Positions 54,001 to 59,898 of a stretch of DNA of 64,000 nt are shown one piece after another (the stretch's first letter is position 1; each line of letters starts with the position of its first letter). The notes under the pieces were generated by a model. That model was given only the letters and a program-made list of their open reading frames with translations. It did no database searches and was not told where the DNA came from. The DNA comes from Murimonas intestini (GTDB lineage Bacteria; Bacillota; Clostridia; Lachnospirales; Lachnospiraceae). The stretch covers positions 310,001 to 374,000 of the forward strand of contig QGGY01000004.1 of assembly GCA_003148945.1 (NCBI GenBank), written 5' to 3'. The position numbers and the translations under genes were made by a program.

Positions 54001-54559
54001 CCCCATACTCATCTGTCCTGTGGTTAATTCCCGGTGACAGGAAGGAATGGGGCAGATAATTGTGGGCTACGTGTACCTCCACACAGTCAAATCCCGCCTC
54101 TGTGGCACGTTTGGCTGCTGCCCCGAAGCATTCCACGATCTCATGTATCTGCTCTTTAGATATACCGGGCAGAGTCATCTGGGGTGAGATGGGCATATCA
54201 CTTGCCACCAGTATCATAGCCGCCTGGTCCATACTCACTGCCAGGCTTCCCTGCCACAGCTGAAGCCCTGCTTTGCCGCCGGCATCATGGATCGCATCTG
54301 TCAGAGCTTTAAGCCCCGGTATGTATTTATCCTCCCCTATAGCCAGGAATTTCCTGGGAGAGCTTAACGGATGGACACTGCACACCTCCACAATATTCAA
54401 AGCAGTACCGTTTTTTGCCCTTTCCACATGATAATCGATCAGCTGCTGTGACACTGTCCTGTCCTTGTTGGCAAATTTAGTTCCCATTGCCGGCAGGATG
54501 ATCCTGTTTTTCAGCTCCAGACCTCTGATCTTGACAGGCGTAAATAATTTTTCGTACAT
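51083..54559 (-). CDS. Three-part fusion: OYE/2-enoate reductase, SDR dehydrogenase, zinc-binding C-terminus
   Basis: 1158 residues in one uninterrupted frame. Residues 1-370: old-yellow-enzyme barrel as in BaiCD/BaiH and 2,4-dienoyl-CoA reductase, with 'RTDEYGGSFENRARFPLEII' and a 4Fe-4S set Cys340, 343, 347 and 361. Residues 380-645: FAD/NAD domain with GGGIGGLEAA (388-397) and GGGMVGMETAEYL. Residues 655-960: extended SDR with TGGTGTMG (662-669) and Tyr807-x3-Lys811, both active-site elements present. Residues 960-1158: helical region and a Cys1083, His1087, Cys1103, Cys1106 zinc site. An unsaturated carbonyl compound such as a steroid, bile acid or enoate could be reduced at a C=C by one half and oxidised or reduced at a hydroxyl/ketone by the other. 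The substrate is not known. Confidence 0.88.
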   Translation of the reverse strand: MYEKLFTPVKIRGLELKNRIILPAMGTKFANKDRTVSQQLIDYHVERAKNGTALNIVEVCSVHPLSSPRKFLAIGEDKYIPGLKALTDAIHDAGGKAGLQLWQGSLAVSMDQAAMILVASDMPISPQMTLPGISKEQIHEIVECFGAAAKRATEAGFDCVEVHVAHNYLPHSFLSPGINHRTDEYGGSFENRARFPLEIIRAVRENIPEDMPVLMRIDAHDDYLEGGLTIEDVIAFCKLAKEAGVDVLDISRGNIITAGLKFEVPPIDLERGFNIENASRIRKETGMLTIGVGRINTPDLAEDILEKDKVDMVVIGRGQLADPEFVRKAAEGRPDEIVRCIGCNQGCYDGFENQLSPHITCMRNPALGREAACRITKTDKPETVLIAGGGIGGLEAAITLKQRGHNPILCEASDKLGGQFLLAGEAPRKAEMKEAVIHMGEMAHNMGVDIRMNTKVTPELIEEIKPHTFINAIGAVPAIPNIPGRDLPFVVDSHDVLSGKAGCTGNVVVIGGGMVGMETAEYLAQKGCKVTDLEMLHEFCQDMGSTRKICVTENVYAAGITPVTDVTVTEICQGKVIAKKDGESVEYPCDYAVMAIGARSRDGSALEEACRKNGIAYFAVGDAAAARRAINATREAFDVALHFDEKEMHEDACKRPKVVFVTGGTGTMGKETILKLLSRAPRFKVRALARPSDKNRQKMREIAHPNLEVIWGDMNDYDTILKCVTGADYVLHIGAMVSPAADLYPEETLKTNIGSTLKIIKAIKAQPNPDDIHLAYVATVAMTGSRLDPIHWGRCGDPINPSIHDYYGISKVFSEMAVFESGLKHWVSIRQTGQFPCNEATVGQPIIFHQPVNNVLEWCASQESGSCMANLCEDWVDESFWRKAYNLSSGRDFRLTCWEFQNIMYEPLGFKFEDAMDSRDMALFNFHGQWYTDADKLDEYLHFRFVDGKTYWKESQEDTKALKANPMIGPMMPDAEKMRADNEAVAHKEMGPKWMFETDQEDWIKAFFGSRENHDAIKSFEEGFEMYRPSEEPSYLDHGYDENKPEAELDLEDMKKAAAFRGGECLSDTMVKGDLTTPLKWKCGLGHEFEMSPNAVLKGGHWCPECLKDEWHYGEIAKVNPFYAQVWTPTHGDKDDYHIPMKFSAYKIYHELKEELGL

Positions 54560-54668
54560 AAAATCCTCCTTTTCCCCATTTCAAATACTTGGTATTTGAT
54601 TGATTTTTTTATCCGCGCCGGATAAATTGTATGTTTTCTTGCCCCTATATATGTTATTATACTAAAAC

Positions 54669-54713
54669 AGCCTGAGGATATATGTGCCTTTTTAGCACAA
54701 ATATCCTCAGGCT
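54669..54713 (-). terminator. Terminator after the AraC-type gene
   Basis: AGCCTGAGGATAT..TGTGC pairs with GCACA..ATATCCTCAGGCT around a T-rich loop; TTTT follows on the minus strand. It separates the regulator at 54808 from the fusion gene's promoter region. Confidence 0.8.
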
Positions 54714-54807
54714 ATTGTTCAAAATAAAGCTATATATGTCTGTTTTTATGTGCATATTTCTTTAAATCATTCCCATTTTCACCAGCTATCCATCCGTTCC
54801 CATGGTC

Positions 54808-56019
54808 TTAGGGACTGTCCTGTTCCTGCATAGAACGCCTGTATTCACCTGCCGTTTCTTTCATGTACTCCTTAAAAGCCCTGTTAAAGGTAGATATGTT
54901 CTCAAATCCTGTGAGTACGGCGATATCGCATACAGGCATCTGTGTGGCACAGAGCATCACTGAGGCATAGCGGACTCTGACCTCCGCAACCAGCTCACTG
55001 AAAGAGCATTTAAAATGACTTTTTATGATCTTCTGCAGAAGACTTACACTGATATGGAAATCCCTGGCGGCCATAGCCCCTGTAAGCTTGTCCCTGTAAT
55101 TGCTGTGAACATACGCCAGCAGCTCCAGGGCTATGCTCTGGTATGCGGCTCCCGGATGCCGGGCATGCCCCCTGCCCTCATTCCTGTACTCCTCAGGCGT
55201 GAGCCCTGTATACTTTTTAAACTCCCTGTAAAATGTATTCATAGAAGAATAGCAGAAGAGCTTTGCTATAAAAGCAATGGAGAGATCCTCAAATTCTAGA
55301 AGGGAACAGACATTAAACATTCTGCTCAGATGTATGAGCTGCCTGAAACTGTAGCCTGTGGCTATCCTCAGCTTCTGGTTCAATTCCTGAGGCTCCATAC
55401 CGTAATCACGGGCCATCTCCTCTAACGAGAGGTTCTGATGTGTTGTCAGCATGATGGTGCCTACAGCCTTCCACTCAGCAGACGGCATCTGGGGTGACTC
55501 ACATGCATCCATCAGCGAATACCTTTTAAATAGCTCCTCCAGCTCCATAAACTTGTAGCAGCTGATGGACTCATACCCCAGCTCTTTCTCCTCATATTCT
55601 CTGAGTATCTCCTCAAACGCTGTTCTGACTTTCTGTGCCCTGCTGCCTGTGCACAATACTACAGGTGCGCCCTCATATAGAAAATCTGATATATTTTCAT
55701 TCACAAAACCATGCAGGGTGCTTGTGACCGGCAGCGCCAGAGAACCGGACAGTGAATACAGCCGCATTTCCTCATCTACCTTGATGCTGTAGAAATGATA
55801 CGGATTCAGATTTATAAAGCTTCCTCCCTCAATACCATACGTCAGCCCATTTACCGTGATACTGCCCCGTCCCGAAATAATAAAGATCTGCTCAACTCCC
55901 TCATGCTGGTGCAGAGGCACGTTCCTTGTTATCGATTCCCGCCTGGCGGCCATATCCAGCCTGCTTTTACCGAGCTGATAGTATTCACTGGCCGTATACC
56001 ATTTATCCTGCTTTTTCAA
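54808..56019 (-). CDS. AraC-type regulator with two complete DNA-binding domains
   Basis: About 403 residues from a TTG at 56019 with GGAGGGG 5 bases upstream; the open frame continues back to 56091 without a ribosome site. A cupin ('LHQHEGVEQIFIISGRGSIT') covers residues 35-110. Residues about 186-281 are one AraC unit ('LSLEEMARDYGMEPQELNQK', 'IAFIAKLFCYSSMNTFYREF', ending LTPEEYR), and 300-397 a second ('LTGAMAARDFHISVSLLQKI', 'VCDIAVLTGFENISTFNRAF', ending AGEYRR). Two tandem units in one chain are unusual. It lies upstream of the fusion operon on the same strand and may control it. Confidence 0.85.
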   Translation of the reverse strand: MKKQDKWYTASEYYQLGKSRLDMAARRESITRNVPLHQHEGVEQIFIISGRGSITVNGLTYGIEGGSFINLNPYHFYSIKVDEEMRLYSLSGSLALPVTSTLHGFVNENISDFLYEGAPVVLCTGSRAQKVRTAFEEILREYEEKELGYESISCYKFMELEELFKRYSLMDACESPQMPSAEWKAVGTIMLTTHQNLSLEEMARDYGMEPQELNQKLRIATGYSFRQLIHLSRMFNVCSLLEFEDLSIAFIAKLFCYSSMNTFYREFKKYTGLTPEEYRNEGRGHARHPGAAYQSIALELLAYVHSNYRDKLTGAMAARDFHISVSLLQKIIKSHFKCSFSELVAEVRVRYASVMLCATQMPVCDIAVLTGFENISTFNRAFKEYMKETAGEYRRSMQEQDSP

Positions 56020-56144
56020 GCCATCCCCTCCTTGTGCTGTCCCACCCTCACGCTCTAGCAGTGTCCCGTCCTGCGCAAAGCCAGTGTGCATTTACGCCTG
56101 ATCTTATTCTTGATTATACAGCAAACCTGTATTTACGGTCAATT

Positions 56145-56182
56145 GTAACTGTTCCGTACCTTCACAGACCTTCTAATAGTTA
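56145..56182. repeat. Family B/C composite repeat
   Basis: GTAACTGTTCCGTACCTTC (family B core, cf. 11331) runs into CACAGACCTTCTAATAGTTAC (family C core, cf. 42541 and 39954). Its ends GTAACT and AGTTAC are inverted, which suggests that B and C copies are pieces of one palindromic element. Confidence 0.6.
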
Positions 56183-56324
56183 CAGTCAGTTTACATTTAC
56201 TTTATAGAATATTTAATCTTTTACAAACTCTTCAGTTTCCTATCACACTTTCTTCACATTTCTTTTGTATAGTATTACTTGTAAACAACAAGCAGCACTA
56301 TTAAAAAATTTCTTTTCATAACCC

Positions 56325-56371
56325 GCCAGCATCAAAAGATGCTGGCTCTCCCTCCCTTTAGGGAGTTTTTT
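56325..56371 (+). terminator. Tandem hairpins and leader terminator before the 85-residue gene
   Basis: First hairpin GCCAGCATC-AAAA-GATGCTGGC (56325-56346), second CTCCC-TTTA-GGGAG (56352-56365) followed by six T. No gene ends just upstream on the plus strand, so it looks like an attenuator in the leader of the gene at 56410 rather than an operon end. Confidence 0.6.
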
Positions 56372-56409
56372 GTGTTTCTATAAATGATGAACCAAGAAGG
56401 AGGATCCAA

Positions 56410-56667
56410 ATGGTACAAAAAGAAGATCTGCTGAACCTGAACTTCTATAAAAAAACTGATTACACAGGAAGTATACGCCGTCTCTGCTACAAGATCGAGA
56501 AGGACGGTGACAATTTTCTAGTTACCTCATGGCCCGGGCCATACTGCTTTGACAAAACCCCGGGGGAAGTAAAATCTTTCCATACATTTGAATTTACCAT
56601 GGATGCTCTCCAGGATATAGCCGACTATCTGAACAGGGAATCGGAAAAACTTGATGGCCAGAATTAA
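56410..56667 (+). CDS. Small conserved hypothetical protein, 85 residues
   Basis: Clear ribosome site GGAGG 7 bases before the ATG. The sequence is mixed alpha/beta with no membrane segment: 'NFYKKTDYTGSIRRLCYKIE', 'FLVTSWPGPYCFDKTPGEVK' and a C-terminal helix 'MDALQDIADYLNRESEKL'. I have the impression of a family common in Lachnospiraceae, without known function. It is preceded by the hairpin pair at 56325 and followed by tRNA-Val. Confidence 0.7.
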   Translation: MVQKEDLLNLNFYKKTDYTGSIRRLCYKIEKDGDNFLVTSWPGPYCFDKTPGEVKSFHTFEFTMDALQDIADYLNRESEKLDGQN

Positions 56668-56732
56668 TGTTACAAATTAATCTCTTTTCTTTTAAAGAGA
56701 CACATGTTATAATACCAGTAGATTAACTATAT

Positions 56733-56805
56733 GGAGACATAGCTCAGCTGGGAGAGCATTTGCTTGACGTGTAAAGGGTCGCAGGTTCGAGTCCTGTTGT
56801 CTCCA
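56733..56805 (+). tRNA. tRNA-Val (anticodon GAC)
   Basis: Acceptor GGAGACA/TGTCTCC, D-arm GCTC..GAGC, anticodon stem TTTGC/GTAAA (one G-T pair) with loop TTGACGT, T-arm GCAGGTTCGAGTCCTGT. CCA is not encoded. It reads GUC and GUU. Confidence 0.95.
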
Positions 56806-56839
56806 TTAGGATTATTCTGAGCAGAAAGGAGTTATTATA

Positions 56840-57115
56840 ATGAATTTCGAACATGAGTCAAACAGAATCGTGCTTTATGATGCTAACAAGAAGGTACTCG
56901 CCGAGGTTACCTTTCCCAATATCGACCAGACTACAGTAAACATCAACCATACTTTTGTGGATGACTCCCTCAGAGGCCAGGGTGTTGCCGCACAGCTGAT
57001 GGAGGAAGTGGCCCGGCAGCTCCGTTTTCAGAATAAGAAGGCTATTCCCACATGCTCCTACGCTGTTGGCTGGTTCTCCAAAAGAAAAGAAAATTATAGT
57101 GATATACTAAGATAA
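56840..57115 (+). CDS. GNAT-like N-acetyltransferase, YidJ type
   Basis: 91 residues of the short GNAT class (PF14542 style): 'VNINHTFVDDSLRGQGVAAQ' holds the acetyl-CoA loop (Arg-Gly-Gln-Gly-Val-Ala), followed by 'LMEEVARQLRFQNKKAIPTC' and 'SYAVGWFSKRKENYSDIL', the usual ending. AAAGGAG lies about 8 bases before the ATG. The substrate is unknown. It follows tRNA-Val by 35 bases. Confidence 0.87.
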   Translation: MNFEHESNRIVLYDANKKVLAEVTFPNIDQTTVNINHTFVDDSLRGQGVAAQLMEEVARQLRFQNKKAIPTCSYAVGWFSKRKENYSDILR

Positions 57116-57118
57116 ACA

Positions 57119-57151
57119 GGGATGCTGCAAATGCAGCACCCCTTATTTTTT
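57119..57151 (+). terminator. Intrinsic terminator after the GNAT gene
   Basis: GGGATGCTGC-AAAT-GCAGCACCCC followed by TTATTTTTTT. Confidence 0.85.
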
Positions 57152-57165
57152 TCCGCGCGCCCGTC

Positions 57166-57577
57166 CTAAGTGTTCCGCAGCTGGTCCAGCAGCATCCAGT
57201 TGGCTCTGAATGGCTTCATGAGATTCCAGTAACCCATGCCCTTCAGCCCGTAAAATACTGCCAGCTCTGCCTTTGCAAGAATACTTCTCACATCTTCAAA
57301 CCATACCTCGTGTGTCACGCCGTTCCTCTGATAAGTAAACCATGGGCTCATTGCTGTCTCATCAAACCTGATCTGTGCCCCTTCATTATCTGCTATCAGG
57401 ACGGCATCTACATTTCCTATTGTGGTTGCCTTAGATTCCCCCCGGATAAATGGCAGCACCCAGTCGTAAGCATAATTGGGCATCCCCATATATATCTTGT
57501 CTGGGCTGATCTCTGAGACACCGTATTCCACTACCTCACGGACCTTATTGAGGGGAGCCACCGCCATTGGAGGGCCA
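57166..57577 (-). pseudogene. 3' portion of an interrupted YaaH/SleL-type gene
   Basis: Encodes the last 137 residues of a GH18 spore cortex lytic enzyme, beginning Tyr-Gly-Pro-Pro-Met-Ala-Val-Ala-Pro-Leu and including 'IYMGMPNYAYDWVLPFIRGE', 'SPWFTYQRNGVTHEVWFEDV' and 'GLKGMGYWNLMKPFRANW'. No ribosome site precedes any start here, so it is not a free-standing gene. The 5' portion lies at 58932-59801, and the 1355-bp element between them carries the recombinase. Joining at the 9-bp repeats restores one frame. It is a silent fragment unless excision occurs; calling it a pseudogene in the evolutionary sense would probably be wrong. Confidence 0.85.
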
Positions 57578-57586
57578 TATGTGTAA
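57578..57586. repeat. Attachment-site core, left copy
   Basis: TATGTGTAA on the plus strand (TTACACATA in the sense of the spore gene). Identical to 58933-58941. It lies at the exact point where the host protein sequence breaks. Confidence 0.85.
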
Positions 57587-57600
57587 GGCCGCCCAGCCTG

Positions 57601-57825
57601 TCATTTACACTTAAAGGAGAACAGTTTTTCTATCGGCACCTCCAGCGCATCAGCTATCTTAAAAATCACATCCAGTGACACCCCAGTCTCAACTCCTATG
57701 GCCTCAATATTGCTCATATGAGTCCGGCTGATACCCACATCCTCAGCCAGCTGCTCCTGAGTCTTTCCCTTCAGCTTTCTGTAATAACAGATCAACAGTC
57801 CCACCTGTGCATATCTTGTATCCAT
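57601..57825 (-). CDS. XRE-family regulator of the intervening element
   Basis: 74 residues, a single HTH-3 domain: 'VGLLICYYRKLKGKTQEQLA', 'EDVGISRTHMSNIEAIG', 'VSLDVIFKIADALEVPIEKL'. GGAGG is 7 bases before the ATG. An extended -10 (TGTTATAAT, 57867-57875 on the minus strand) gives it a likely vegetative promoter. It is divergent from the recombinase with a 122-base gap, so it is well placed to repress the recombinase during growth. That role is inferred. Confidence 0.85.
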   Translation of the reverse strand: MDTRYAQVGLLICYYRKLKGKTQEQLAEDVGISRTHMSNIEAIGVETGVSLDVIFKIADALEVPIEKLFSFKCK

Positions 57826-57905
57826 ACTAGCTCCTCCCTTAAAATTCAGCTTTACCAGTTACTTTTATTATAACATAGCATGGCTTTGCCCGCCAGAATC
57901 ACTGC

Positions 57906-57933
57906 ACCTTTTTCTCCCAAAGCTCATAGAATA
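57906..57933 (+). promoter_or_regulatory. Possible sigma-K-like promoter of the recombinase gene
   Basis: AC (57906-57907), 17 bases, CATAGAATA (57925-57933), matching the mother-cell pattern AC-N17-CATANNNTA. Weakness: transcription would begin only about 8 bases before the ATG, leaving little or no ribosome site on the RNA. Confidence 0.35.
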
Positions 57934-57947
57934 CACAGGGTGATTTT

Positions 57948-58892
57948 ATGGATTCTGAGGAATATTATATCTATCTGAGAAAGTCCCGGACAGACCGGGA
58001 AGCAGAAATGCACGGAGAAGGTGAGACACTTGCCCGCCATGAACGCATACTCATGGAATTGGCCCGCTCTATGAATCTGAATATAACAAAAGTTTTCAGG
58101 GAGATCGTGTCAGGAGAGACCATTTCTGCCAGACCCGAGATGCAGAAACTGCTCTCCTGCGCAGAAGAGGGCAGATGTGCCGGGGTCCTGGTTATGGAGA
58201 TAGAGCGTCTGGCGAGAGGCAATACTAAGGACCAGGGCATCGTGGCAGAGGCTTTTCACTATGGAAAGGTAAAAGTCATCACTCCTCTTAAGACTTACAA
58301 CCCGGATGATGAATTTGATGAAGAGTACTTCGAATTCGGGCTGTTCATGTCCAGGCGTGAATACAAGACCATCAACCGCCGTCTCCAGCGGGGACGGACT
58401 GCTGCCGCATCGGAAGGCAGATATATCGCGGCAGGGGCCCCCTACGGCTACAGAAAGGTCAAGATCCCCAATGACAAAGGCTATACTCTGGAGATCATAC
58501 CTGAGCAGGCTGATACAGTCAGGCTGATCTTCCAGCTGTATACAGAAGGCTGCCGGCTCCCAGACGGGACACAAAAGCATATGGGAATGCAGAAGATCTG
58601 CCGCTATCTGGACAGCTGCCATATCAGGCCTCCGAGAGGGGCGCAGTGGTCACGGTCCACTGTAAAGGATATCCTGCATAACATAACGTACACCGGAAAA
58701 GTCCCCTGGCAGCGCAGGATATGTGACAAAAGATATGTAAACGGCCATCTCACAGAGCACCGCTGCCGCTGCAGAAGCCCCCTCATCTCTGACGGGCTGC
58801 ATCCTCCCATTATATCTGAAGAGATGTTCGCACTGGCTGCCCGCATCATGGAGCAAAACGCACCTCGCAAACTCCCTGCTCCCAAGCCCTGA
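57948..58892 (+). CDS. Serine recombinase, short form
   Basis: 314 residues. The resolvase domain (1-150) has the nucleophile Ser13 in 'YLRKSRTD' and the Arg-rich 'VLVMEIERLARGNTKDQGIV'. A recombinase DNA-binding domain follows (about 165-265: 'GAPYGYRKVKIPNDKGYTLE', 'STVKDILHNITYTGKVPW'). Large serine integrases such as SpoIVCA run to about 500 residues; the zinc ribbon and coiled coil at the C-terminus are missing here, and the frame stops at 58892, only 40 bases from the end of the element. It may be truncated or a naturally short form. It is the likely excisionase of the element. Confidence 0.88.
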   Translation: MDSEEYYIYLRKSRTDREAEMHGEGETLARHERILMELARSMNLNITKVFREIVSGETISARPEMQKLLSCAEEGRCAGVLVMEIERLARGNTKDQGIVAEAFHYGKVKVITPLKTYNPDDEFDEEYFEFGLFMSRREYKTINRRLQRGRTAAASEGRYIAAGAPYGYRKVKIPNDKGYTLEIIPEQADTVRLIFQLYTEGCRLPDGTQKHMGMQKICRYLDSCHIRPPRGAQWSRSTVKDILHNITYTGKVPWQRRICDKRYVNGHLTEHRCRCRSPLISDGLHPPIISEEMFALAARIMEQNAPRKLPAPKP

Positions 58893-58931
58893 ACGGCGCT
58901 GCCTATGCCGGGGATATGCTGCTGCATGGCT

Positions 58932-59801
58932 TTATGTGTAACCCCACTCATATGTCATGAGCAGCACCGTGTCCGCATATTCTCCCAACAGGTGGTAATC
59001 CATCCCCTCATAAAGAAGACCCGGCTGATCTGCCGAGGTCTTCGGGGCCAGGGCCACGCTCACCGTATATCCCATTGGGGCGAGCCTTTCCCTCATATTT
59101 CTCACAAAGGCCGCATACAGCTCCCTGTCCTCCGGAAGTATATATTCAAAGTCCACATCAACCCCTGCATACTGCTTCTGCTGCAGCGCTAAGTGCAGGT
59201 TCGCGATTAACTGCTCCTGGACATACATATTTTCGGACACCAGCTTCACCAGCTGATTGTTAAATGTCCCTGTCTCACCAAAAGGTGTAAGCACAAGAAC
59301 AGCCGGGACTCCAAAAGCCCTGGCCTCATTCAGAAGATACTCTTCCCCATCCGGAGGCAGCAGCTGCCCGGATGTAGTAAATCCATAGGAGAAGACAAGC
59401 AGTTCATCAATATACAGCAGAGACTCCTGCAGAATATCCCGGCTTATAAAAGGATATGCATAGCCCTCCACCCTCAGGCCGGCAAACCTCTGCCCACCCA
59501 GATCATTTTCATATGTGACTGCAACTTCCTCCCCCGCATAGGGGTATGGCTGCTGTAAAAGCCAGGGGTTGTTCCGGAGAAGGCGGCGCACAGTGATCCC
59601 ATATGCACCTGCTATATCTCCCAGACTTTCCCCTGGCTTTACTATATGAACGGTCTTTGGCCGAAGTATAAGCAGGGACTGCCCGACGGCCAGCCCCACC
59701 TGCGAAAAAAGCTGATTATCATAACGGATTTTTTCTACGGAGACACCATACATCTGTGAAATTGAATAAAGTGTCTCACCCTGACTGACAACATGAACCA
59801 T
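58932..59801 (-). CDS. 5' portion of a YaaH/SleL-type spore cortex lytic enzyme, interrupted
   Basis: As it stands the frame encodes 289 residues and stops two codons inside the element. Two LysM domains (residues 2-46 and 50-95) bind peptidoglycan; the GH18 barrel begins near 105 with 'GYAYPFISRDILQESLLYID' and has the catalytic GVDVDFE with Glu219. It breaks after 'LLMTYEWGYT'. No signal peptide, as in YaaH. AGGA is 7 bases before the ATG. YaaH/SleL is an N-acetylglucosaminidase that degrades cortex fragments at germination. The truncated product lacks the last quarter of the barrel and is probably inactive. The rejoined product would have 426 residues. Confidence 0.88.
   Translation of the reverse strand: MVHVVSQGETLYSISQMYGVSVEKIRYDNQLFSQVGLAVGQSLLILRPKTVHIVKPGESLGDIAGAYGITVRRLLRNNPWLLQQPYPYAGEEVAVTYENDLGGQRFAGLRVEGYAYPFISRDILQESLLYIDELLVFSYGFTTSGQLLPPDGEEYLLNEARAFGVPAVLVLTPFGETGTFNNQLVKLVSENMYVQEQLIANLHLALQQKQYAGVDVDFEYILPEDRELYAAFVRNMRERLAPMGYTVSVALAPKTSADQPGLLYEGMDYHLLGEYADTVLLMTYEWGYT
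58933..58941. repeat. Attachment-site core, right copy
   Basis: TATGTGTAA on the plus strand, identical to 57578-57586. The flanks differ outside the nine bases, as expected for attL and attR of a serine recombinase. Confidence 0.85.
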
Positions 59802-59855
59802 AACGAAATCCTGTTCGTAACCTCTCAGCAGCTGATCAGTTACTCCTTTTTCAAT

Positions 59856-59883
59856 TATGATATGCCCGGACAGGCAAGAAAGT
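59856..59883 (-). promoter_or_regulatory. Sigma-K-like promoter of the spore gene
   Basis: Minus strand: AC (59883-59882), 17 bases ending GGG, then CATATCATA (59864-59856), matching AC-N17-CATANNNTA. It would give a leader of about 45 bases containing the ribosome site. The location in the 98-base gap after the HAD gene supports it. Confidence 0.55.
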
Positions 59884-59898
59884 CCCCACGCCCGCTTC

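Larger units (their letters stand above)
57578..58932. mobile_element. Minimal skin-like intervening element in a spore gene
   Basis: 1355 bp between two 9-bp direct repeats, carrying only two divergent genes: a serine recombinase (plus) and an XRE regulator (minus). Both ends fall inside one conserved codon run of a YaaH-like gene, and deletion between the repeats gives Glu-Trp-Gly-Tyr-Thr-Tyr-Gly-Pro-Pro without a frame change. Elements of this type in sporulation genes (skin in sigK, SP-beta in spsM) are excised in the mother cell. They are usually tens of kilobases; this one is among the smallest conceivable. It could still be an ordinary small insertion that disabled the gene. Confidence 0.85.

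Noticed and set aside
51083-54559. Two adjacent genes misread as one through a frameshift
   Set aside because: The frame runs without a stop, and the linker near residues 645-655 has no internal ribosome site or start that would suggest separate genes.
57166-57567. Independent 133-residue gene starting at Met in Pro-Pro-Met-Ala
   Set aside because: No ribosome site, and the sequence is the C-terminal piece of the GH18 gene that begins at 59801.
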